A DNA stretch of 64,000 bases, taken from NCBI RefSeq assembly GCF_032854445.1, contig NW_027018010.1:1-64000 (forward strand). The letters are read 5' to 3'. The translations under genes and the position numbers were made by a program. Below the pieces are notes generated by a model. That model did not search any database. It saw only the letters and a program-made list of their open reading frames with translations, and was not told where the DNA came from. This DNA is from Liolophura sinensis (taxonomy: Eukaryota > Mollusca > Polyplacophora > Chitonida > Chitonidae). Positions 1 through 10,799 of this stretch are shown here, one piece after another; the first letter of the stretch is position 1, and every line of letters starts with the position of its first letter.

Positions 1-570
1 GTAAATAACACATTTTATTTACATTGCCTGGCAAAAGCAAAATAAATAGGCTGGTTAGAAACCTACTGTGCAACTTTATATGCTATGCACTAACTGCTGC
101 CAGATCAATAATGTTACGTAATGTGGCTTATCAAAAGACAGTCCTGCCCTTCAATGTCAATTGGCAGGCAGTTTATGAGCACTGTTATCTAACCATCAGT
201 CAATTATGGTACGGAACTAGAAAATGTGTCTTGTGATCCCCCGCCAGCTGATCCATTCCTGCATATTAATTTCCACGTCTTCGTTAAAAGAAAAGACAAC
301 GCCAGAGCTTATATATATATATGTATGTATTAAAGAGTTACCTTTAAACGTTCAAAAAGCGCCACTTTTGTTTTTGTGATGTAGGATAACGGAGATGTTG
401 CAGTGTCAAGTAAGCAAAAACGCCATCGTAAGGAAAATCGAACGGGCCGCCGTTCTCTCAGTTTTAACGAATCAAGAGCGACATAGTTCTACCACCCGAA
501 AAGGCATCTGTTCCGTCATGATATCACCCGTTCCTACTTCACCATTTTGCCATGTAAAAGTAGTGTTAAA
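1..570. other. Intergenic DNA, no gene recognised
   Basis: AT-rich unique-looking sequence. The only short open frame (24-236, +) shows no family signature. A short TA/TG-rich stretch lies near 310-330. I see nothing else to annotate. Confidence 0.6.
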
Positions 571-574
571 TTAG

Positions 575-740
575 CCCTTTTCCTGCTGATTACGTGGGAA
601 GGCCTTTCAGCAACCTGCGGATGGGCGTTGATATCGCCCGGGCTCTTTTCAGTTTCCCCCCGACAAAATGCTGCCGGACATTGTATAAATGAAATATTCT
701 TAAATACGGCGTAAAACTCCAATGAAATAAACAAATAAAT
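575..740 (+). mobile_element. SINE fragment (3' half), family S-AAAT
   Basis: The stretch runs from a degenerate 'CGTGGGAAGGCC..CAGCAACCTGCGGATGG' through 'GCCCGGGCTC..TTTCCCCC' to 'ATACGGCGTAAAACTCCAAT' and an AAATAAACAAATAAAT tail. The same order is found in the fuller copies at 8,097 and 23,492 and, inverted, at 12,483. The tRNA-derived head is lost or unrecognisable. The minus-strand open frame over it (534-881) is not a gene. Confidence 0.75.
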
Positions 741-744
741 CTTT

Positions 745-1580
745 ATGGTTACATTGAAAAATGAGGTCCGGCTCTGTTTCATATGAAACAAGTTTTGTTT
801 TCTACGCATGCGTATTTCAGCTTTGGTCTGGGTCGTTTCATCACTGATGTTTGTTAAGACTAATGCAGGAAATGACGCCATTCATTCCCCAAAATCTAAA
901 TCTTTTAACTACCGTTTTCCACTCTAAATTGCACGATCTGTTCTGGTGGAAGAGAAAGGCAGCAAACAAAAATTAGGTTTAGAAATGCTCCATTGTTAAG
1001 GCAATTAACAACCTGTTGTGTATTACAGCTAATAGGATACACATCAGCCAGGCTACTCGGGATCTTTTGTGGAAAATAGCTGAATTTGAGATACAGCCGC
1101 GAGGCGAAATCTCTGTCAAGGTACAGTATTGTTTATATCAAAATCCCTTAAAAGCAAGACGGAGATTTTTCGGTTGGTGAACACACACAAATCGACAGTG
1201 AAAACTGAAAAGACTAGTACTTTACAAAACAGTTACAAAGTTAAAAGGTTTAGAAAGAAGTTGTATCACAATAGGAAGAAGTACTATATTTTCAAGCAGT
1301 GTCATCATGCATTTCCGATTAAAATTTATCTAAATTGTCCATTTTTGCCTGAAAAATGCATATGGCGGATTTGGTTTAAAGAAGTTTGAATTATATTGGA
1401 TAACAAGATCAGATTACAGATATAATAGCCTTTGAAAAGAATCCAAATGCCCGCATTTTGTCTCAGATTTTAAGTAACAATCTGAACAGTTTCTCGGTTA
1501 TTAAATGGGCGGAAATAAAAACGGATTTTTCTGTGATTACCTCTGTATTTATGTCTGCATGAAATATATAAATATATAGT
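745..1580. other. Intergenic DNA, no gene recognised
   Basis: The lysine-rich open frame at 1,129-1,389 (+, 86 codons) has no recognisable domain and reflects A-rich composition. No RNA gene or repeat is evident. Confidence 0.5.
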
Positions 1581-1584
1581 CATA

Positions 1585-1825
1585 GGGATGGCCGAGTGAT
1601 ATAGACGTTGGTCTTTCAGTAGAAAATAAGAAGTGGTGGTTCAATGTTGGCATTGTACCTGGTAATTTGTACCTTTTGTTAAAGACCACTATAGACTTCT
1701 ACCAATAATGATGTGCAAAGTCTTTACGTCACATGTGGAAAAGTTCGTCAGTAACTTGCCAAAGGTAGGTTGCTTTCTCCGGGCATGCTGATTTCCATCG
1801 CTCATAAAACTGATCATGATATTGC
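1585..1825 (+). mobile_element. Degenerate tRNA-derived SINE, family S-TTAAAC
   Basis: The left end looks like a decayed tRNA head: box-A-like TGGCCGAGTGA at about 1,589, and about 50 bp later a box-B-like GGTTCAATG. It is followed by a body 'ACATGTGGAAAAGTTCGTCAG..TAACTTGCCAAAGGT' and 'CTCATAAAACTGATCATGAT'. The same body recurs at 6,575, 7,845 and, inverted, at 15,369. The anticodon-arm region cannot form a normal tRNA, so it is a retroposon rather than a tRNA gene. Confidence 0.55.
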
Positions 1826-1829
1826 AGGA

Positions 1830-3000
1830 TTAGTTCTAATTTTCTTTATTTTTTTCCTGCTTCAAACAGGGTAAAGGAATGATGAACACTTATTGGTTGG
1901 TGGGGAGAAAAAAGAAGGTTCATCAGATTCAGGTCAGCCTACCTATAGCCAGATTTATGGATGATTCAGTACCGGATTTAGTACTGTCTCAACACTGAAT
2001 GACGCGCACCTTTAACTAACACTGTTTGGCAGTTCCATCAGGCATGGTGTTACAGCCGATGAGATTGCCGAATCCAGGCTGTTCATAACGGATCAGCCAT
2101 TTCAAGTAATCCTGTCGTGCGCACGTCCAGTTATAGAAATAACCGTGCTCACAACTCATGTCCATGGTAATATTTAGTTAATTACTGGCAAATTGCTGAA
2201 GAAAGTATCGTGTCCTATGATCGTGCTTCCGTCCTATGTATTAATGTCCCTCATTAATGTGCCTGATAATGCCTTAAGTTTTCCTGAAAGAACTTGCACG
2301 TCAGTGTCAGTGACTGTTAAAGACAGCGTCATTTTGTTATTCTTATGTGTTTCCCTTTTTGTATATAGATATATATATCTATTGTGTCCATGCTTATCAA
2401 ATCGGAAGTGTCTTACATAAACAGCACTGTTTTATACCATTTTCGTCGCTCTTTGAAACTCCGTTATGTTATAGCCACAATGCAATACCATACAAAGTAG
2501 GTGTCATAGCTTTGATCTGATAGCCTTCATCTGCACGATTTGAAACTCGAGAATACCTCATGTCTAATGTATGTAAGCAGGAACAAAACACCAAGACAAC
2601 AGTCATTTACTTTAATTGACGGCAAAGATCACGGAAAGTTCCAACCAGTTAACTGGCGTTTTCCAATGGAGTTTTATATCTGTGTGGAAGGCATGCATAC
2701 TGAAGGACAAATGTTTTGGCGTAGACCGGGCTCAAGTTGGACTGAACTTTTTTCCTGTGGCATTTGACAATCGGGATTTGGTGTACATGTCTACAGTCTG
2801 GTTGTACATTGTACTGTATAACTTCGGTTTTATGAATGAAATGAAAAGGCTTAATCATTTTTTTTTTGTGATCCGCAGTTTATAATGATTCTCTTTATAC
2901 CCACTTGTGGTTTTGATTGATTAACTGAGTAATTGATTGGTCATCACTTATATGACGACGTTTAAGTTTATGGGTGGAAGAAAATGTAGTAGACCGTGCA
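1830..3000. other. Intergenic DNA, no gene recognised
   Basis: Unique-looking AT-rich sequence. Short open frames at 2,193-2,420 and 2,540-2,885 overlap each other on both strands, lack domain signatures and are probably chance. A short (TA)n lies near 2,367-2,380. Confidence 0.5.
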
Positions 3001-3003
3001 AAT

Positions 3004-3442
3004 CATCGATTAATCATCGGAGCACGTTAACCATCTGAGCCAGCGCTTTAACCATCTGAGCCAGCACGTAAACCATCTGAGTGAGTACGTTAACCATCTG
3101 AGGGAGTACGTTAAACATCCGAGTGAGCACTTTAACCATCTGAGCCAGCACTTTATTATCTGAGCCAGCACGTTAACCATCTGAGTGAGTACGTTAAACA
3201 TCTGAGCCAGCACTTTAACCATCTGAGCCAACACTTTAACCATCTGAGCCAGTACTTTAACCATCTGAGCCAGCACGTTAACCATCTGAGACAGCACGTT
3301 AACCATCTGAGCCAGTACTTTAACCATCTGAGCCAGCACGTTAACCATCTGAGCCAGTGCGTTAACCATCTGAGCCAGATTAACCAGCTGAGTCAGATTA
3401 ACCATCTGAGCCAGCACTTTAACCATCTGAGCCAGATTAACC
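3004..3442. repeat. 21-bp minisatellite, about 20 copies
   Basis: Tandem copies of a unit built on AACCATCTGAGCCAGCAC plus GTT or TTT. Because 21 is a multiple of three, the minus strand stays open for 138 codons (3,010-3,426) and reads as a heptapeptide repeat LAQMVNV/LAQMVKV. Copies at the right edge (after about 3,370) shorten to 18 bp, and the left edge is degenerate (ATTAATCATCGGAGCACG). There is no start context, flanking exon or similarity, so I treat the open frame as a by-product of the period. Confidence 0.9.
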
Positions 3443-3444
3443 TG

Positions 3445-4130
3445 CTCCGCTGCTGTTATACAGCTCCGTGATTATCTTTACTATGGCAACGAGGACGTAT
3501 AAAATAACCGTATTCGTTGACCTGACTGATGACTGAAGTTTCCCTTACATCTGAACTGTACATGTACGGAAATAAGTCTGTCTTCAATTAGGAACTTGAA
3601 GGACATGGACTTGACATGAACAATTTATTTCGTTATGTATGCAATTATTTTCAACTATGATCGTTTGAAAGGGAAATGTCAACGTCATTCAAGGCGGCGA
3701 AGGACGGCCGCGGCTAACAAGGGGATGCGGTATAAATATGATTCTTCCAGTGGAGAACCCTTTCCGAGCCCTCCTCCTGTCCTTTTGGTTTCATGTTATT
3801 GTTGTTATAACGCAGCATGTTGAGTTCTTCTAGAGCTGTATCACCTAATGAACTGCAATAAATACAATTGCATTTTTTATTATTTTAGAATTTACATGAA
3901 CAGTTGTAATGTAGACTCTTAATGAGGCAAATAAATAACAGGCCGTGTAAATCAGAATACTTCTGGTGGACTTTTCAGTCCCAAAAACCTGGTACCTTTA
4001 CATTCATATTAAATGTGATGACAACACAGCAATAAGAAAGAGTAATTCTAGACCAGTGACGTCTAATAAAATGCAATTAACATCACTGCATTTTAGCTAA
4101 TTCTACTTAAAGCATACTGTTGGGATTGTA
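3445..4130. other. Intergenic DNA, no gene recognised
   Basis: Unique-looking sequence. A short stretch at about 3,893 (TTTACATGAACAGTTG) resembles part of repeat R1 but is too short to call. Confidence 0.45.
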
Positions 4131-4131
4131 T

Positions 4132-4190
4132 GTTGCTACTTTTTAAGCCTTTACAATAACAGTTGGAATAAAGTCATGACTGAAAAAAAC
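4132..4190 (+). repeat. Dispersed repeat R1, short copy
   Basis: TGCTACTTTTTAAGC, then TTACAATAACAGTTGGAATAAAG and TCATGACTG. The same order of motifs is seen at 5,381, twice at 13,893-14,045 and inverted at 26,365. I do not recognise the family; it is defined here only by internal comparison. Confidence 0.45.
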
Positions 4191-4194
4191 AGAT

Positions 4195-5225
4195 CGGATT
4201 TCACAGGTTACACGTGACTATTTGCCAATTATCATAGTCTCGTAGCTGCTCTATTCCTATTCACCACTCGAGCACTCGAGCTGATACAAACTGTCACAGC
4301 AACACAATATGGTGAAGCTGGACATTTTTATTTTATTCGCAGACTTGTGCATTTACAGATCAGTGGGCATCAAATGCAGGAAGTCGTGTTTTCACGCGGT
4401 CTAAATACGGCGATGAAAGGCCATTTCGGATGATGAGACAGATTTAGAGTAAATTAAGCGTCAAATGAATCCGACTCCATTCTGGTTTCTTATTATCAAC
4501 ATGGAGATGAATCAATAAGTGGGAAGATTACCTGTGAGCAGCTACTCTAATATAGATCCAGGTTAATTCTCGGATTATTGGACTATAGGAGCCTGGATAG
4601 GTGGAATCAATGGCAAAAAGATAACAGCTTAAGGTGTTTATCTCGAATTACCTTTGTGGAACTGGTGGCATTACATTTTATCAGGTGCTATAAATATACA
4701 ATGTTACTTTACATATATCGTATTCTTAATTATAAAGCTTGTCAGTTTAATTGTAAAAAACGATGTGTGACGTCGTCAATGTTAACACGTGGCAGGCACG
4801 TGTGATGTAAAAAGCATTAAAAGTCTATAGATGTCTCGTGGGTTATTTACATATCAGCCCCCGCAAAATAAGTCATCATTTCGGGTCAGTGAGATCTAGA
4901 GACGTTCTTAAGCAACAGTTCAGGTAAAAACTATGCCAGGAGACTGAAACAAGAGCAGGATTTAGTTTCTCTTCAAAATATAATTTTCATGTTTCAGGAA
5001 TGTCACATACCATTGCTATGTAAACTTTGATTGTTAAATCATCAACTCATGGGATTCTCTCGATACTGAGTGAGGCCAAAACCCACGTTTTTTTTCTAAA
5101 TATTAGGTAAAGTTTTTAAGGGAGTTAAACGTTTCAACGTAAAGTTATATTGTATGAGTAACACAGTATTCTGAGCAGGCCTAGCTCTCGGCCAGTGGCT
5201 TCTATTGAATTGCTATTTGTATTGT
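4195..5225. other. Intergenic DNA, no gene recognised
   Basis: Unique-looking AT-rich sequence. The open frame at 4,578-4,805 (+, 75 codons) shows no domain. Confidence 0.5.
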
Positions 5226-5228
5226 ATA

Positions 5229-5345
5229 TTTATGTACTTCATTGGTGTTTTACGCCGTACTGAAAAATGTTTCACTTATACGACGGCCGCAAGAGAGGAA
5301 GCCAGACAGAGCCCGGGGAAAACCGACGACCAGGTTGCTGCTTTT
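5229..5345 (-). mobile_element. SINE fragment (3' half), family S-AAAT
   Basis: Read on the plus strand: 'TTCATTGGTGTTTTACGCCG', 'TTTCACTTATACGACGGCCG', 'GAGCCCGGGGAAAACC' and 'CAGGTTGCTGC'. This is the inverted 3' half of the family at 8,097 and 23,492. The tRNA head is absent. Confidence 0.75.
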
Positions 5346-5380
5346 CGTAATACATCATTGCACCCTTACCAATAATACTG

Positions 5381-5443
5381 TGTAAATGATTAGAACTTAA
5401 GCATTTAACAGTTAGAAAAGAACCCTAACTGAGGTAAACAGAC
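5381..5443 (+). repeat. Dispersed repeat R1, short copy
   Basis: Contains CTTAAGCATTTAACAGTTAG and CCCTAACTGAGGTAAACAG. It aligns with the reverse complement of 26,365-26,437 and with 13,976-14,040. Confidence 0.5.
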
Positions 5444-5692
5444 AAAAATCCAGGCGTCAAAACAGACATGCGTACATCAGCCGTTAACCAAAGAGGCCAA
5501 ATTTCACTGGTCATATACACGTGATTATCACACTGTCTTGTCTGAGGTTTTTATTTAGGCCTACTCTCAAGTCTGTAATCTTTCATGTAATGTCTTGTGC
5601 CTTGAAAACGGCATTTCAGGCAGTGACATGACCGAAGTAATGTTAATATCTAGGATACGCTCCAAGCACATATAATCGAACAAACTAGCAAA

Positions 5693-5830
5693 TTATTTAT
5701 TTATTTGTTTATTTATTCATTGGTGTTTTACGCCGTCCTCAAGAATATTTCAGTTATAAGACAGCTGGCAGCATTGTGGTGGTAGAAAACCTGGGGTAAA
5801 CCCGTGACCATTCGCACGCTGCTGACAAGC
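5693..5830 (-). mobile_element. SINE fragment (3' half), family S-AAAT
   Basis: A (TTTA)n tail, then 'TTCATTGGTGTTTTACGCCG', 'CTCAAGAATATTTCAGTTAT', 'GGTAAACCCGTGACCATTCG'. It is an inverted 3' half, more diverged than 12,483-12,632, and no tRNA head is visible. Confidence 0.7.
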
Positions 5831-6051
5831 CTACAGGCAAATGAATTGGCTTATAAGTAAGAAAACGACATATCTTTCTCAGAGGGCATATATCCTTAAT
5901 GAGTGACTATGGATGGACGAGAAGTTTGCCATAACGATTGATCACATAGTATTTCCCGCATTAGTCGACATTTGTATGCCGTATGTTTACAAGTGCTCGT
6001 TTCTCTTTAATAAAGCACATGGCCAGTGTTAAGACAGTATTCACACATGTT

Positions 6052-6383
6052 GACCCACTCCGATGACTCTGTTGGTAGAGCGTCCGCTTCGAGGTCGGTA
6101 CATCCAGGATCAATCCCGGGTCGGATCACACCTTAAAAGAGGAAGTTGTACCTTCCTCGCGTGGCGTTCAGTATTAAGAGAATGGTGCAACGACTGGTTA
6201 ACCAATATCAGTATAATGATTTGGGTGGGTCGGCTTATCTGCCCTCGGTAAGTCGCCTCAGTGAAGCAGCACAAGATAAAAGAGCGGTGGAAATCCGTCC
6301 TACAAGAAACAGGCACTCTAAGAACTCCTTCATTGCCATTTGACTGAAAAATTGTTAAACCCGTAGCGCTCACTCACTCACAC
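6052..6383 (+). mobile_element. Near full-length tRNA-derived SINE with (CACT)n tail
   Basis: The head has box-A-like 'CTGTTGGTAGAGCG' and box-B-like 'GGATCAATCCCGG' about 45 bp apart, as in tRNA-derived SINEs transcribed by RNA polymerase III. The body ('TCAGTATTAAGAGAATGGTG', 'CTGCCCTCGGTAAGTCGCCT', 'AAAAGAGCGGTGGAAATCC') leads to 'GACTGAAAAATTGTTAAA' and a CACTCACTCACAC tail. This arrangement is typical of abundant molluscan SINEs. The short open frames over it on both strands are not genes. Confidence 0.85.
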
Positions 6384-6574
6384 CTGTCAAACTCCCAAAA
6401 GAAATAATGACGGTGTAGGTGAGGTGATCAAAAGTATAGGTTACTTCGAGTAATCGGAAATCCCTAACACCTACTGTTAACGGTGTCACAGAGCGACAGT
6501 TGGTTGGACGGTGCTATGTTGTGGGGTCTTGCATGAAGCTCCCTGGAATCCAATCACTTGTCTTCATCAACATG

Positions 6575-6665
6575 ACATATGACACGCGCGGACAGTTCGC
6601 CAGTAATTCGTCAAAGGTCGGTGGTTTGACCCTCTACAATGTTCGTGGATCTCAAATCTCTTGAA
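6575..6665 (+). mobile_element. SINE body fragment, family S-TTAAAC
   Basis: 'GACAGTTCGCCAGTAATTCG' and 'TCAAAGGTCGGTGGTTTGAC' match the body seen at 1,740 and 7,862. The match is short and the tail is not clear. Confidence 0.4.
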
Positions 6666-6954
6666 TAAATTTAGCCATGTCGCGGCGAAAATATGTTAGA
6701 ACCAGGAAGACTGAAGACTTTCAGTGTGAGAATGTTAACATCCAAATTCTGATCAAAATATAAACAAGACGTTTTTTAAAATCAGCCAAAACATAGAAAT
6801 CAGTTATAATTATAAGTCAAAAACACCACTTAAAAATGTATGTTTTATACAATACCGGAATTTTACAGTATCGTTAGCAAGACTAAAGGACATTTTTCTG
6901 TTAATGACCCAACGGAAGACTGCTGGGTCGGTTGGCTTTTAAGCCAAGCTGGCC

Positions 6955-7012
6955 TAGAGGTTGACAACTTCTTGAATATGGCGTTAAACAACAATAAAAC
7001 AAGTAAATAAAG
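6955..7012 (+). mobile_element. SINE 3' tail fragment, family S-TTAAAC
   Basis: 'CTTGAATATGGCGTTAAACA' followed by ACAATAAAACAAGTAAATAAA, the typical 3' end of this family. The sequence to its left is too diverged to delimit. Confidence 0.55.
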
Positions 7013-7014
7013 AT

Positions 7015-7840
7015 TACCGTCTTGTGACAGGTTCTACATGTCATTGCTCTGCCTGTGCTACCATTAATGCCCAGCTAGGTTTCAGAACAGAGAATCAACA
7101 GTACGGTTATAAAGCTTTATCCAAAAATAACGCAAAACAGTCATCGCTTTGCGCGACAGAACAAAAGTCTTGGAGGGTTGGATAATGTCTTGAAAACTAT
7201 TATGATGTCTTTGCAAGAAATCAATACTTCATTTTCATAGCCGTACACAGTGATAGATTTCCAAATCGATTATTAAGAGTTCACTGTGTGTCTCAGCCGC
7301 GCTTAATGCATCTATTTTAAGTCATTCGTGCATGTAGGATTTTCTCGAAACTTAGACTTCTACAGCTCTATAGCTCGAGTTACGACCGAGTTTTAAAACC
7401 CAATTGAACTCCACGTGTTATAAGCTCCCATGTAAACCGAGATTTAGTACTGAGCTGACGATACTCTGAGGTTTAAAGCGGGGGTCTCAATCAAAAGGTT
7501 ATTTTAGATCCTGAAACCGTCAAAGTACAGCAATCTATAGATTTCGCCATGTGGCATTAGTGAACCTGCACTTTGGCTTGAGTTAGAGGCATCATAAAAC
7601 ATTATGTTTTTCCAGACGTCCACATTGCGGGGAAAAGTTTCATCTATCAATCTGATGTCTCTGTTAAATAGTGAAAATTATAGCTTTAATGACCTGGAAC
7701 TGCGTATTCTTCCAAGCCAGCAATTCAAAATAACCAAACAAAAGAAGATTTTAATCCCCGCTAAACACTCATCTCGAAACTTTGGTGGCAATAAACGTTT
7801 GGCAGAAAGTCGCATGGCCGTTCGTGGAGTTCACTCGCCT
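7015..7840. other. Intergenic DNA, no gene recognised
   Basis: Unique-looking. The longest open frame of the area (7,604-8,089, +, 161 codons) runs from this segment into a SINE body, which argues against a real gene. Confidence 0.5.
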
Positions 7841-7844
7841 TCCA

Positions 7845-8000
7845 CCAATGTAACATCTGGTCAGATGGTGGGAAAGATTATCAGTAACTTCCCAAAAGCC
7901 ATATGGTTAACTTCAGCCACTCTGGTTTTATCCATCCATAAAACTGACCGTCATCGTAAGGAAAATATTCTTGAGTACAATGTTACGAACGTCTATACAT
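7845..8000 (+). mobile_element. SINE body and 3' end, family S-TTAAAC
   Basis: 'GATGGTGGGAAAGATTATCA', 'CACTCTGGTTTTATCCATCC', 'ATAAAACTGACCGTCATCG' and 'ATTCTTGAGTACAATGTTAC' follow the order seen in the copy at 1,740-1,825. The head is missing. Confidence 0.6.
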
Positions 8001-8096
8001 TCAGCGTTGAACCTAAGTCAAATAGAATAAGAAATGTTTATACATTATACATCAGTTATTCTGGACTGCCCCCAATACAGTGTCATTAATGATAGC

Positions 8097-8277
8097 GGGG
8101 GCCTCCGTGGCTCAGTTGGTTAGCGCGCTAGCGCAGCGTAATGACCCAGGAGTCCCTCATCAATGCGGTCGCTGTGAGTTCAAGTCCAGCTCATGCTAGC
8201 TTCCTCTCCGGCCGTAAGTGGGAAGGTCTGCCAGTCAAATAAATAACACCAATCAAATAAATAAGTAAATAAATACA
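8097..8277 (+). mobile_element. tRNA-headed SINE, family S-AAAT, with central deletion
   Basis: The head is well preserved: 'GGGGCCTCCGTGGCTCAGTT' (box A TGGCTCAGTTGG) and box B 'GAGTTCAAGTCC'. It is followed by 'CTTCCTCTCCGGCCGTAAG' and 'GGGAAGGTCTGCCAG'. It then jumps directly to ACACCAATCAAATAAATAAG, so most of the central part present at 575-740 and 23,640-23,700 is missing. An extra-long insert between the two boxes rules out a working tRNA gene. Confidence 0.85.
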
Positions 8278-8742
8278 TTAATGATAGCTCAAACGGGGCG
8301 CTTGTTGGTAATGTACTTCTGCTTCTTGACTTTTAAGTAAAAGAAATTAAGTGAAGCAATTCATTTCAACCCCTTGGCCGATATTGGCCAAGGGTGTTCT
8401 GTCGTGGCGTTCGGCATTCGCCTGTCCGTCTGTCCATTCTCTTGCTAACACGATAACCCCCCCCTCCCTCCCACATAAGTTCACCAAACATACGCCCCAC
8501 TTAGTAATAGGGAGAAAAGCATTATTGTTTTTTTTTTTGTTTGTTTTTTTTTTTCAAAATCACTGACGTCGTCGTTTAACTTAAATTTCAGGAAAGGCCA
8601 GCGGAAGAACCCTATTGGTTTTAGCAACCTTGACTTTTTTGTTTAAAATTCACTGGAGTCATTGCAGTTAAATTTCACGAAAGGCTCGATATCTCTCGAT
8701 AAATTTTGAACTAAAGTTTACTAAACATACATGTGTATGTAT

Positions 8743-9062
8743 GCTTAGGGTTTTATGTCGTACTTAACAATGACAACGAGGAGTCAATTCGGTCTGTGTA
8801 CATATACTGTGTCTACTTGTGGCAGGGCCAGTGCATGCCGCCAAAGTGCTGCGTCATTTGAAATGTCATTTCGAAGACACCAAACATGACACCTCACCCT
8901 GTCATATCATACTGACACAGGGGCCAGTCGGTCTTGCCTTTGCCACAATCTATCAGTGCCGAGAACTTTTCTTGAAGTTTTTAGTATGACCCGAACCAGG
9001 TTTGATCTCGGATCTCTCCACTTCGAGACGGACGCTCTAATCATTAGGCCACCGAAGCAGTC
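8743..9062 (-). mobile_element. tRNA-headed SINE, family S-GCTTCGG, minus strand
   Basis: Read on the minus strand, a head 'CTTCGGTGGCCTAATG' with 'AGAGCGTCCGTCTCGAAG' and box B 'GATCAAACCTGG' lies at 9,000-9,060. The body runs left to a degenerate 'AGTACGACATAAAACCC' end at about 8,745. The copy at 21,025-21,382 is in the same orientation and better preserved. Open frames on both strands (8,907-9,165) are shadows of the element. Confidence 0.8.
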
Positions 9063-9064
9063 TG

Positions 9065-10690
9065 CTAAACATAATAACATGCATTTAACCTCATTTAAGT
9101 TACAACCTCCCATTAATCAATTGCTAGGGTCATCTTGCCATCTTGTCTGTTTGTCCGTCTGGTAATTACCCGGTAAATACCAGCTTAACATAAAATCACC
9201 AGGCCAGTACCACACTCACACTTTGTCATGAGAAAGAACCATAATGGGTTTTTAGCGATGACGATTTTTTGTTGTCCGTCCATTTCCTTGTAAACAATTT
9301 GTCTTCGGAATTTCGAGTATTTTTTTATTTTTATCTTTTTAATTTTAATTAAGATTCCTATAGCAGATTAGATACAATCGACATAATGTACACCAATCAC
9401 TACCTTCTAGACTTCCTCCCGTCTCCTCTGCACGCCCCCCCCCCCCAACACGTGTTTTGTCCCCCATGCAATTCCATGCCAAGGACACATCAATATCGCA
9501 GCTTGTGTGATCAGAGTTGTGCATTAAAGTTCCTGTTGTGTCGTCCGATCCTTCGGTTTAATTATTGTAAGGTAAATAAACGCGAGAAAAATACAGACGA
9601 AGATCCAAGGTGATTCGAGGTGTGCCACAACACAAGCCTCACCCAGGTTTACAATATGTGCAATCAATTTTGGAACTTTCGTTTGTCTCCAACAAATGTA
9701 TCATACAATTTTAATGTTCAACTCAAATACTCCCATGTAGGAGAATACTTAGGAATGTGTATCCTATGTATATGTCACCTTGTATACCTGACCCACTCTC
9801 TGTTGCTATATCAACGTTTAGGCATGGTATATGAACGATGATAACAGTAATGCTGAAAAAATTGAACTGGCAATTGAACAAAGACAAGTGTGCCTCGTGC
9901 ATTGCTATCGTGTATTTGATTATAACCGATGAAGTGTTCATTTGTTGCAGATGCCTCAAATGGGTGTCGGAATGGAAAAAATACACAGCTCCGGATACCA
10001 TTAATATTCGACAAAACACCGCCTTATCGCAAAGTGAAGATCGACTTGCTGCGTGAGCACATCACTCTGTTACACATGTTAACCAACATAATACATATTC
10101 TATACAGCCTGAATAATTGATATGCCGCTAGAACAAAAATCCGAGAGACTCAAGCCACAAAGTCTAATGGGGAACGTTTTCCTGCGCAATGGCGAACTCG
10201 AGTTCAAGCTGGATTGATCACTGTTCTCTTGCAATGTATGAGTAAGACGTCACCAGTTTGCCCACGTCATCGCAAGAATGGTTTATTTCAATAATTTTAT
10301 TATTAAATAAGGATCAACCCTACATCTGTGGTCAATTTCTTTCAAAATGAATTGCTCTCGTGGTTATGGGTTTTATTTATTAGCCCAGTCGCCTAGGGGC
10401 TTGAATTTGGATGTACTGTCTGTGTTTGACAGTGATGCCTTAACGCTGAATCAACAATTTTTCACTTATACGACTATGGCCAAGTTTTCGTATGGTTGCA
10501 AGAATAAGAGCCGAGTATGAACCACCTATACTAACTTTATTATCAGTTATTTTGTATGTTGTAGGCCTACATTGCATACGTAGTATCATTTCGCTTCATT
10601 TATACCCTGGGTAAGCTTGACATATGATAAGTTGTCTGTTTTTTCCACAGTAGGCCTATAGACATAGACTTCTCATCGTGTCCTACATAT
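9065..10690. other. Intergenic DNA with a SINE-tail remnant
   Basis: A C-run lies at about 9,437-9,447. At 10,455-10,500 'CAATTTTTCACTTATACGAC' is an isolated piece of a SINE 3' region on the minus strand. Overlapping short open frames at 9,620-10,120 on both strands show no domain. Confidence 0.5.
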
Positions 10691-10693
10691 ATA

Positions 10694-10797
<104 letters not shown>

Positions 10798-10799
10798 CA

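Noticed and set aside
1585-1660. Functional tRNA gene
   Set aside because: Box A and B are approximate and the arms do not pair. The downstream sequence is a SINE body.
7604-8089. 161-codon open frame as a gene
   Set aside because: Its second half is a SINE body on the same strand, and there is no domain or conserved neighbour.
8098-8195. Functional tRNA gene in the S-AAAT head
   Set aside because: The distance between boxes is too long and no acceptor stem closes. It is followed by the SINE body.
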